From OCS116 cluster bacterium (GTDB lineage: Bacteria > Pseudomonadota > Alphaproteobacteria > Rhizobiales > OSC116): DNA of 7,336 nucleotides. This document shows positions 1 through 5,053 of this stretch, piece by piece; the first letter of the stretch is position 1, and every line of letters starts with the position of its first letter. The translations under genes and the position numbers were made by a program. Where the stretch lies: positions 1 through 7,336 of the forward strand of contig NVUS02000115.1 in assembly GCA_002402005.2 (NCBI GenBank). Direction: 5' to 3'. Under the pieces are notes generated by a model. That model made no database searches. It saw nothing but the letters and a program-made list of their open reading frames with translations, and was not told the origin of the DNA.

Positions 1-500
1 CGCGGGCGGCGGTAGCTTAAATAATGATAGGTCTGCTGGCCAATATCCGAAATATTAAACATTGGTACAAAATCAACTTCGGTTTCCGCAATGATGAGCG
101 TATCAAACTCACTTAAGCTTGGCAAACTCATGGCTTCAACCATTTCCTTGGTTAATTTCTCAATGTCTCCAGCTGTTTTGCTCCACATCACCGCATATTT
201 ATTATCAACAAATTCAATAGAACTTAGCCGTGAACGCCAAGTGAATCTATCACCACCACCTGGCAATAATCCTTTGCCAATTGCAAAGGTTTGGCCAATG
301 CTAGTCGCATTGACTATTGAACGTCTTGCCGTGAGATCGGCCATTGTGTCATTAGCATATGCAGCATCACTGCTCACCCGTAAGGCATCATATATAACCA
401 CTACACCTAATAAAAACCCCAGTAAAACTGGTAAAATAAGTGCAAACTCAATGGCGACAACCCCTGATTTATTGTGAATAAATTTATAGATTATTTTCAT
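1..500 (-). CDS. TadE-like pseudopilin, 3' end outside window
   Basis: The reading frame starts at ATG 500-498 and stays open for 166 codons to the left edge, so the C-terminus is missing. The N-terminus is a short basic stretch (MKIIYKFIHNKSG), then VVAIEFALILPVLLG and a hydrophobic segment to about residue 37. This is the class III prepilin-like signature of TadE/TadF proteins. A prepilin peptidase of the TadV type would cut after Gly13, leaving Glu18 at +5. The rest is a soluble domain that should lie outside the inner membrane. TadE/F proteins are minor pseudopilins required for Tad (Flp) pilus assembly. The gene starts 10 bases after the stop of the preceding TadE-like gene, which indicates co-transcription, and only a weak ribosome site is visible. 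TadE versus TadF cannot be decided without the C-terminus. Confidence 0.8.
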   Translation of the reverse strand, partial: MKIIYKFIHNKSGVVAIEFALILPVLLGFLLGVVVIYDALRVSSDAAYANDTMADLTARRSIVNATSIGQTFAIGKGLLPGGGDRFTWRSRLSSIEFVDNKYAVMWSKTAGDIEKLTKEMVEAMSLPSLSEFDTLIIAETEVDFVPMFNISDIGQQTYHYLSYRRP

Positions 501-510
501 AATTGATAGC

Positions 511-1038
511 CTATTTTTTACTCATAAACACTGAGGATGAGACGATTTCCATTTTTCTATTTTCCAAACTCCGTTCAGCAAAAATGACATCTGCAAAAGG
601 AGTGATGAAATCGACAATAATGCATACACGTAGAAATAACACGGCTGAATCATCGCCATTTCTATAATTAATTGTGGTATTTATAGGCAAATCATGTTCT
701 TTGCATTCGGCATCCGTCTTGGGAATGTCGGCAAAGGATTGGATTTCATTAAGTTCGATGACGATTCTTTTCTCACATTGTGGGAAAAAGACCACCTCAT
801 CACATATAAGACTAGAAATTTCCGCTGTGCTATATTGTTCTTCATTGGCTTTTCCAATGTTAACCAGCCGGACGATGCTTCTGACGCTATTGTCGAGGTT
901 TGAAATTTGAATCATATGAAAACCAGTTTCAATAATGCCAAACACCACCAATAGAAAGGCTGGAGCTAACATTGCAAATTCGATGGCTACGGAGCCTTTA
1001 TTATCGAATAAAAATTTTAATTTACCAACTTTAGTCAT
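511..1038 (-). CDS. TadE-like minor pseudopilin
   Basis: This 175-residue protein has a typical TadE layout. It has a basic N-terminus with NKG at 13-15, then SVAIEFAMLAPAFLLVVFGI at 16-35 as the prepilin-type hydrophobic stretch. Cleavage after Gly15 would place the conserved Glu20 at +5, as in TadE/F pseudopilins. The remaining roughly 135 residues form an extracytoplasmic domain with Cys79, Cys88, Cys112 and Cys139, which could form disulfides. The family acts at the inner membrane and periplasm in assembly of Tad/Flp pili. The gene lies between the TadG-lectin gene, 24 bases upstream, and another TadE-like gene, 10 bases downstream. An AAGG about 12 bases before the ATG is the likely ribosome site. 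Family assignment is firm; its exact role here is inferred. Confidence 0.82.
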   Translation of the reverse strand: MTKVGKLKFLFDNKGSVAIEFAMLAPAFLLVVFGIIETGFHMIQISNLDNSVRSIVRLVNIGKANEEQYSTAEISSLICDEVVFFPQCEKRIVIELNEIQSFADIPKTDAECKEHDLPINTTINYRNGDDSAVLFLRVCIIVDFITPFADVIFAERSLENRKMEIVSSSVFMSKK

Positions 1039-1062
1039 GGCTTATATCAATAACCTTAAATA

Positions 1063-2196
1063 TCAATGAGTAAGGGTTACTTTTTGGAAGCAGGCTTTAT
1101 GGATATTTCGCGCGCCGCCTGTCGAACCTGTGAAACCAAAATAAGCAGAATCTGTATTTAAGAAATCTCTTATGTTGATGCTTTTTTCTCCAACTTTTTC
1201 GCCATCAAAAAAATACACAATTCGGTTTTTATTAGGATCCCAAATAAACCGTGCATAATGATATTCTCCATTTTCGATATTGTTTAATCTTACGGCCTCC
1301 ATAAGCTCGTTGGAACGCCTATGATCTAAATAAGCTGTATGTGTTCCTAAAGTTACACCTGTTCCGCCAAGGGTAAAAATTGCTGTGTGATCTTGAGTCA
1401 TATCGGACGCATTTTTCCAGGTGTCAAACTCCACAACAATTGCTGGGGCGACGATGGTATTGGAATTTTTTGAATGGCTCGGATGCCAAGCCACACCCAA
1501 AGCTTCACCGATACTGCCAACGGCATTCAGCCCGCTTGGGTCGTTATGGATGGTGAAAGTCATACCATCAGCGCCGCCTGCATCCACATTGCCTAAATAT
1601 AATCTCAAGCTAATGTCTTGCCGTAGATTTAAGTTATATTTATTCTTCATCCATATGAAGCCCTTTTGATTATAATCGTTTGGAGTTACCACATATTCAT
1701 TTTCTGCGTTTAAATAGGCGTCTGCAATGTAGGACGCGTCTTGCACAGCACAAAAAGATTTGGCCTTTGAAACAACTGAAATATTGAAATATGGGATATT
1801 TAATAGTTTTAAAATGTAATTATCTATGCGCAATTGAGTTGTTAGCCTGATTGCTGTGTTATTGTCTTCTAAACTTGGAACAATGCTCAATGTTTCTGTT
1901 CCGCTATAGTTTAAAGAATGCAGCGCTTTTTCCATGAAATTTTCTGTTGAATTGGTAGGGTTTTTTGTGGCTCTATCCTTCATTGCAGCAAAAACAGCAC
2001 TGTCAGAAATGTTCTGTACATTTGCTTTTAAATTATAGACTCTATAAAGATCGATAGAAGCACCGCCCATGACCAACATTACTGGCATAATAATGGCGGT
2101 CATTATGGATATATTCCCTTTATGGGAAATAAAAAACTGTTTTAAAATGTTTTTTTTTCTAACATTTATCGTCAATATCTTTACATTTGATATCAC
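1063..2196 (-). CDS. TadG-like pseudopilin fused to L-type lectin domain
   Basis: This 377-residue protein is chimeric. Residues 20-60 read as a TadG-type N-terminus: HKGNIS, a membrane segment at about 29-50 (TAIIMPVMLVMGGASIDLYR) and then the ISDSAVFAA stretch usual in TadG-like proteins. Residues about 150-377 read as a bacterial L-type (legume-lectin-like) domain: GADGMTFTIHND at 208-219, a loop rich in Gly/Ala/Leu, VVEFDTWKN at 254-262, a DH pair at 269-270 that could help bind Ca2+, ARFIWD at 315-320, and the closing GFTGSTGG at 354-361 followed by His366. The usual C-terminal vWA-like part of TadG is absent, and the lectin domain takes its place. The start is GTG because GGGGGA stands 6 bases upstream and the first in-frame ATG (codon 32) lies inside the membrane segment. 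It is the first gene of a minus-strand run with two TadE-like genes. The likely role, a carbohydrate-binding adhesin on or near the Tad pilus, is inference. Confidence 0.82.
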   Translation of the reverse strand: MISNVKILTINVRKKNILKQFFISHKGNISIMTAIIMPVMLVMGGASIDLYRVYNLKANVQNISDSAVFAAMKDRATKNPTNSTENFMEKALHSLNYSGTETLSIVPSLEDNNTAIRLTTQLRIDNYILKLLNIPYFNISVVSKAKSFCAVQDASYIADAYLNAENEYVVTPNDYNQKGFIWMKNKYNLNLRQDISLRLYLGNVDAGGADGMTFTIHNDPSGLNAVGSIGEALGVAWHPSHSKNSNTIVAPAIVVEFDTWKNASDMTQDHTAIFTLGGTGVTLGTHTAYLDHRRSNELMEAVRLNNIENGEYHYARFIWDPNKNRIVYFFDGEKVGEKSINIRDFLNTDSAYFGFTGSTGGARNIHKACFQKVTLTH

Positions 2197-2202
2197 GGTA
2201 AT

Positions 2203-2208
2203 TCCCCC
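2203..2208 (-). promoter_or_regulatory. ribosome site fixing a GTG start
   Basis: On the minus strand GGGGGA lies 6 bases before the GTG at 2196-2194. It supports this codon as the start of the TadG-lectin gene. An ATG at 2210-2208 is out of frame and reaches a stop after five codons. I saw no convincing -35/-10 pair for this operon in the divergent gap 2197-2361. Confidence 0.6.
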
Positions 2209-2348
2209 ATTGCCGTTTTGCTTTCAATCAAACAATAACCTTATGAAATGCTCAGTTACTTTCTATAAGTCTTATCCTCTATTCTAACATTGCTATATTG
2301 CACACTAGTTAATTTTCTCGTTAAAAAGATATAGTTTAAGTTACAAGC

Positions 2349-2354
2349 AGGAGG
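2349..2354 (+). promoter_or_regulatory. perfect AGGAGG ribosome site before an ATT codon
   Basis: AGGAGG is followed by seven bases (TACAACT) and then ATT at 2362, where an ATG would be expected. A TATAGT at 2330-2335 could be a -10 element, but no good -35 accompanies it. The site is the main evidence that translation of the following reading frame begins, or once began, at 2362. Confidence 0.55.
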
Positions 2355-2361
2355 TACAACT

Positions 2362-2673
2362 ATTACCAGTCTCAAACCATTATTCCCCAATCAACCTTGG
2401 TATGATAAAGCTTACCGACATCTCAATGGTCATTCGTTTGAACTCTATTTTAGATGTATTAATTGGGGTGCTGAGTTTTGTAGAGGGCAGTTTTATTTTC
2501 CAGAAGAAAAATTAAGTATGTCGATGACATTTCCGATTGCACATATGTCAAAATGGAAAGACAATTTAATTGCGGCGTTGGAATATATAGAAAGTTGGCG
2601 GGTTGATGCACCACGAAGTTTAACTTCGCAACAATTAGAAGATATAAAACAAAAAATTGTAATTAAGAATTAA
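2362..2673 (+). CDS. hypothetical protein with apparent ATT start (possibly decaying)
   Basis: I do not recognise the family. From ATT 2362 to TAA 2671-2673 the frame encodes 103 residues with a natural-looking composition. The protein is rich in Trp, Phe, Tyr and Cys (NQPWYDKAYRHLNGHSFELY, then FRCINWGAEFCRGQFYF) and ends in a charged, probably helical segment (QQLEDIKQKIVIKN). No signal peptide or membrane segment is seen. There is no in-frame ATG, GTG or TTG between the upstream stop (TAG 2332) and ATG 2518, which would leave only about 51 residues. A perfect AGGAGG sits 7 bases before the ATT. ATT is a known but rare start codon, as in infC. The alternative is a gene that lost its ATG by one substitution, which fits the damage seen just downstream. 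The size is compatible with an immunity or accessory protein, but nothing shows that function. Confidence 0.45.
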   Translation: MTSLKPLFPNQPWYDKAYRHLNGHSFELYFRCINWGAEFCRGQFYFPEEKLSMSMTFPIAHMSKWKDNLIAALEYIESWRVDAPRSLTSQQLEDIKQKIVIKN

Positions 2674-2789
2674 AAATATTTAGGAACAGAATATGAGTGG
2701 TTTACAATTAATGCAAACATGAAGTTTGAAAATACGAACCAGCTCGTATTGATGGGGTGGTTTTAGTACCTTGGCTTTTGGGGCAATAA
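2674..2789 (+). pseudogene. possible remnant continuing the preceding frame
   Basis: Directly after the TAA at 2671 the same frame stays open to TAG 2764, reading KYLGTEYEWFTINANMKFEN and onward. A second frame (2730-2789) then reads YEPARIDGVVLVPWLLGQ before TAA. Both look more like coding sequence than chance AT-rich spacer, and neither has a credible start of its own. The two short ATG frames here (9 codons from 2693, 15 codons from 2719) are too small to support. The simplest view is the tail of a longer gene broken by a stop and a frameshift, but ordinary intergenic sequence cannot be excluded. Confidence 0.25.
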
Positions 2790-2809
2790 TTTATATTTAG
2801 GTGATGCTG

Positions 2810-3247
2810 ATGATTTTAAAGCGTATAAAAGAGAATAAAAAAATGGCTATCTTTTTGGTGGTAATTTCGATAATTGCCGCTGATGGGTTTATTTCCTTCA
2901 CAATTAATAAGCAATTGTTAGCAGATGATTATTATTTCGAATCTAGGTTAAAAGAAGTTGATTTGGATTTGCAAAATTTCACTAATAAAAACAACCCGCC
3001 AAAATGTAAATTAGAATATAAATTATGGATTTATGCCTATCAAACCTGTTTCCAGTCTTATGCTAACTCTAAAAATTGGAATGAACATGGATATTATTAT
3101 GTTTATCACCAAACCAAACCAAAGGTGACAATATTTCCCGCAAATTCAAAAGATAATTATTATTTTCATGAATTATATGCAGGAAAAACTCTTTATCATA
3201 TCAGTAGGGATGGAACTGTCAGAAAAACAATTGGGGGATACCAATGA
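2810..3247 (+). CDS. hypothetical membrane-anchored or secreted protein
   Basis: This protein has 145 residues from ATG 2810. That start is preferred over GTG 2801 or ATG 2804 because AGGTGA (2799-2804) stands 5 bases before it. ATG 2843 is a weaker alternative. The N-terminus is basic (ILKRIKENKKM), followed by a hydrophobic stretch (AIFLVVISIIAADGFISF). It is either a signal anchor or an uncleaved signal, which puts the rest in the periplasm. The outer domain is rich in Tyr, Asn and Lys and has two Cys (the NNPPKCKLEY and YQTCFQSY segments) that could pair. It ends near YHISRDGTVRKTIGGYQ. I recognise no family. Its stop overlaps the ATG of the next small frame in an ATGA, so the two were probably translated together. 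Confidence 0.6.
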   Translation: MILKRIKENKKMAIFLVVISIIAADGFISFTINKQLLADDYYFESRLKEVDLDLQNFTNKNNPPKCKLEYKLWIYAYQTCFQSYANSKNWNEHGYYYVYHQTKPKVTIFPANSKDNYYFHELYAGKTLYHISRDGTVRKTIGGYQ

Positions 3248-3342
3248 CTAATATAGAGACAATAGAAACCTTAGTAAAAATTTCAAATGCGGCGTATCAA
3301 ATAATTCCTGCGGCAACAAATATTGACGAATATGAACTATAG
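3244..3342 (+). CDS. 32-residue ORF, probably the 5' part of a frameshifted gene
   Basis: The ATG at 3244-3246 overlaps the stop of the preceding gene (ATGA), with GGGGGA at 3234-3239 four bases before it, so initiation here looks real. The product MTNIETIETLVKISNAAYQI, then IPAATNIDEYEL, ends at TAG 3340. The ISNAAYQ...EYEL pattern resembles the beginnings of longer proteins such as bacterial lipase-like or toxin-like proteins, but this is only an impression. The frame that opens at 3336 and runs to 3623 could be its continuation after a one-base shift. Confidence 0.4.
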   Translation: MTNIETIETLVKISNAAYQIIPAATNIDEYEL

Positions 3343-3347
3343 AATCT

Positions 3348-3623
3348 ATGGTAAACAACTCAAACTCAACAAATCAATCGCTTAAAAACCTTAAGGCAAG
3401 TTTTGTGCTTAAAGCTACTCATTTGGAAGGGAACTTGGATGATTTTGACGAAGATTTTTCATCTATGGATTACGGCATTCATTCAGGTTTCGTTGGCACA
3501 GGTTTTTTCGTAAGTATGGATGGAGAGATTACCGGTCAATATATTGAGTATGGTGTGGGGGTTGGTGTTACTGTGGGTGATATATCTATCCCCTGTTCAG
3601 GGGATAGGTTAATAAAATATTAA
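3348..3623 (+). CDS. hypothetical ORF, probable 3' part of the frameshifted gene
   Basis: The frame encodes 91 residues from ATG 3348 and has no ribosome site. It has been open only since TGA 3333, so there is no alternative upstream start. The sequence starts Asn/Ser-rich (MVNNSNSTNQSLKNLK), passes an acidic patch (GNLDDFDEDFSSMD), and ends in a glycine-patterned, beta-like stretch (GFVGTGFFVSMDGEITG, then YGVGVGVTVGDISI) with CSGDRLIKY at the end. Joined to the 32-residue frame by a one-base shift at 3336-3342 it would give a protein of about 126 residues. I do not recognise a family. The last codons are occupied by a strong palindrome, so the true C-terminus may also have been altered. Confidence 0.4.
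   Translation: MVNNSNSTNQSLKNLKASFVLKATHLEGNLDDFDEDFSSMDYGIHSGFVGTGFFVSMDGEITGQYIEYGVGVGVTVGDISIPCSGDRLIKY
3587..3606. repeat. perfect 9-bp inverted repeat with 2-base centre
   Basis: TATCCCCTG and CAGGGGATA are separated by TT. The arms are GC-rich in an otherwise AT-rich area. Transcribed, it would form a stable hairpin with a GUUC loop just before the stop of the 3348 frame. The bases after it (GGTTAATAAAATATTAA) contain an A/T-only inverted repeat (3609-3623) and no run of T, so it is not a classical intrinsic terminator. It could still end transcription of the small-gene block, stabilise the 3' end, or be an operator or short repeat. Confidence 0.5.
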
Positions 3624-3655
3624 TTGATACGATGACGAAATAGCTAAGGGGGCTA

Positions 3656-3682
3656 TTGTACACAAGTTTACTTATTTATAAC
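3656..3682 (+). promoter_or_regulatory. possible promoter of the lipoprotein gene
   Basis: TTGTAC (3656-3661) and TATAAC (3677-3682) are separated by 15 bases. The -10 is a 5/6 match to the sigma-70 consensus; the -35 and the spacing are weak. Transcription would begin a few bases downstream and leave a short leader with AAGG (3693-3696) ten bases before ATG 3707. Confidence 0.3.
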
Positions 3683-3686
3683 TTGT
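3662..3686. repeat. inverted repeat overlapping the proposed -10
   Basis: ACAAGTT (3662-3668) and AACTTGT (3680-3686) form a 7-bp dyad with an 11-base spacer, followed by ATTTTT. It covers the proposed -10 of the lipoprotein gene. It could be an operator for a dimeric repressor or, with the T run, a weak terminator for the upstream block. Confidence 0.35.
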
Positions 3687-3706
3687 ATTTTTAAGGTCAT
3701 ATTATT

Positions 3707-4711
3707 ATGAAGCAAATTTCATTGCGCAAAAATAAATCTCTAAAAATTGGTTTGATTGGCTTTGCAGCCATAAGTCTTGCTGCTTGCGGTGTTACCACTG
3801 GCGGCGGCACAACAACAACCGGTGGTACAACTGGCGGTGGCACAACAACTGGTGGTACAACTGGCGGCGGCACAACTGGTGGTTCTAGTTTATTCTCAAG
3901 CAAATCATCCTATGTAGCTGATGCTCAGTCCGGTTATAACCACGTCAACTTAGGGGGTACATCAAGCATTCTACCCAAAGATGCCACATTTAAAATTTCA
4001 AAAAACAGTGATGGTGGTTATGATGTTTTGAGCGGCGGAAAAACCATTACATTTACCAGTGCTGACGCGAATACAAGTAAAAATTCAGACGGTCTATCTG
4101 TGACTGGATATGTTAATAAAACTGACCCTCTAAACATTTCAACTTTTACACTAACCAGTGATATAGAGCTTAAGAGTGGACAAACAGGGTATAAATATTC
4201 TGACACTTATGTTTTATCAACCACCAAAATTGATATTTCCAATCCAACTGGTATTAATACCGATTATAAATTTGGTGCTTTTGGTGAGAATACAGCAAGT
4301 ATGCCTTCGTCAAATACAGTGACTTATAATGGAACAGCGGGCGTATCAGTCGTAGATAACCGCGACGGTAACTTGCACACTTCTGAAGGTGCGTTAAAAT
4401 TGGTAGCTGACTTTGCGACCAATAAAGTGACGGGTAGTTTATCGGCTCTTAAAGGCAATATAGTAAGTAAATTATCAGCCGTTACAGTCAGCAACCCCGC
4501 AGGTAGCTTTGCCATTTCTGGTGATGTGGGGAGCAGTAAATTCACTGCAAATCTAGTCGGTGATGCTGCGCTGAATGCGCATTTTAATGAGACAATGAAC
4601 GGCGTGATGGATGGTGCATTTTTCGGCCCTGCGGCTGATGAAATTGCCGGTGGGATTACCTATGACAATACCAACCTGAAAGGTGCTAGCAGCTTTAGAG
4701 CTAAAAAGTAA
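3707..4711 (+). CDS. surface lipoprotein with TbpB-like beta-barrel
   Basis: This 334-residue protein begins with a lipoprotein signal peptide: basic MKQISLRKNKSLK, hydrophobic IGLIGFAAISLA, and a lipobox ending LAAC with Cys27 as the lipidated residue. Position +2 is Gly, so outer-membrane sorting is expected. Residues 30-59 are a Thr/Gly-only linker. The mature part is rich in beta strands. Its second half has the hallmarks of the TbpB beta-barrel / factor-H-binding-protein-like family: VTYNGTAG at 205-212, LVADFATNKVTGSL at 232-245, and the closing FFGPAADEIAGG at 305-316. Members are often carried across the outer membrane by Slam proteins and bind host proteins or metals, but no Slam gene lies in this window and the ligand cannot be inferred. 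The gene appears monocistronic, with a large gap after it. The family call is good; surface display is inferred. Confidence 0.8.
   Translation: MKQISLRKNKSLKIGLIGFAAISLAACGVTTGGGTTTTGGTTGGGTTTGGTTGGGTTGGSSLFSSKSSYVADAQSGYNHVNLGGTSSILPKDATFKISKNSDGGYDVLSGGKTITFTSADANTSKNSDGLSVTGYVNKTDPLNISTFTLTSDIELKSGQTGYKYSDTYVLSTTKIDISNPTGINTDYKFGAFGENTASMPSSNTVTYNGTAGVSVVDNRDGNLHTSEGALKLVADFATNKVTGSLSALKGNIVSKLSAVTVSNPAGSFAISGDVGSSKFTANLVGDAALNAHFNETMNGVMDGAFFGPAADEIAGGITYDNTNLKGASSFRAKK
3794..3883 (+). repeat. Thr/Gly-coding tandem repeat in the lipoprotein gene
   Basis: Thirty codons encode only Thr and Gly. The clearest copies have a 30-base period (3821-3850 and 3851-3880, both starting GGTGGTACAACTGGCGG) with few differences. 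An imperfect earlier copy precedes them. The repeat forms a flexible tether between the lipid anchor and the folded domain, and the DNA could vary in copy number by slippage. Confidence 0.7.
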
Positions 4712-4755
4712 CTTTGAGATGATTAAGCTCTAGATTATTGTTGATGCTGTAAAAT

Positions 4756-4791
4756 TATATGCTGATTCTAAATGATTAGGATCAGCATATA
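4756..4791 (+). terminator. 16-bp hairpin after the lipoprotein gene
   Basis: Arms 4756-4771 and 4776-4791 pair along 16 bp (15 Watson-Crick, one U-G when read on the plus strand) around the loop ATGA. It starts 44 bases after the lipoprotein stop. No T run follows on the plus strand (CATTATC), so it may act as a 3'-end stabiliser or a factor-assisted terminator. It is unusually long and regular and is unlikely to be chance. Confidence 0.5.
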
Positions 4792-4863
4792 CATTATCTA
4801 AATCCATTAAAATTTTTACCATTTGAATCTAACATTTGAATTAAATACCCGTAATTTGAGCTT

Positions 4864-4988
4864 TGGCAAGGCTGTTGTTGGTGATGATCAAAGCAAATGA
4901 AACAGCCGGATTGTTGATTATTCTATGAGCTAAACGTGTCCTATCCGTTAACCCCGGTAGCCTTGAAAGATAAATGGATGCCTTGCCA
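4864..4988. other. 125-base structured intergenic element of unknown function
   Basis: TGGCAAGGC (4864-4872) is repeated inverted as GCCTTGCCA (4980-4988), closing a block of about 107 bases. Inside it GGCTGTT (4870-4876) can pair with AACAGCC (4901-4907), while GCTTTG (4860-4865) can pair with CAAAGC (4889-4894). The second pairing interleaves with the first like an H-type pseudoknot. CGGAT (4907-4911) is complementary to ATCCG (4943-4947), and a second GCCTTG at 4960-4965 offers the left arm an alternative partner. No known riboswitch or ncRNA consensus was recognised. The minus strand has a 52-codon open frame (GTG 4999 to TAA 4841) with no ribosome site. Possible identities are a structured RNA, a small palindromic repeat or a gene remnant. 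The rest of the gap 4712-5053 shows nothing else beyond the hairpin and promoter listed. Confidence 0.4.
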
Positions 4989-5010
4989 TGATACGTCACT
5001 AAAGTATATT
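4983..5010 (+). promoter_or_regulatory. sigma-70-like promoter for the kinase operon
   Basis: TTGCCA (4983-4988) and TATATT (5005-5010) are each 5/6 matches to the -35 and -10 consensus, with a 16-base spacer. Transcription would start near 5017, leaving a leader of about 37 bases before ATG 5054. The -35 lies inside the right arm of the inverted repeat 4980-4988, so a protein binding that arm could control it. Confidence 0.55.
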
Positions 5011-5053
5011 AAACCCAAATAGAGTTTAGTTTACTCGCGATTTGAGCTTTTAT

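Noticed and set aside
91..477. Plus-strand 128-codon frame opposite the first TadE-like gene
   Set aside because: The minus strand there has a clear prepilin-type N-terminus and operon spacing; the plus frame has no ribosome site or motif.
3697..3903. Minus-strand proline/valine-rich 68-codon frame
   Set aside because: It is the complement of the Thr/Gly repeat and signal-peptide region of the lipoprotein gene; the PPVV pattern is a by-product of the ACC/GGT repeats.
4884..4928. 14-codon leader peptide (MIKANETAGLLIIL) upstream of the kinase
   Set aside because: There is no ribosome site, no run of regulatory codons, and it lies upstream of the best promoter.
4864..4988. Known riboswitch (SAM-II, SAM/SAH, c-di-GMP) or integron attC site
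   Set aside because: The interleaved pairing recalls SAM-II, but the conserved bases of these classes are absent, and no attC R'/R'' core pair with the right spacing was found.
5042..5053. TTG at 5042 as the kinase start
   Set aside because: It adds only four residues and has no better ribosome site; ATG 5054 gives a normal basic N-terminus before the first helix.
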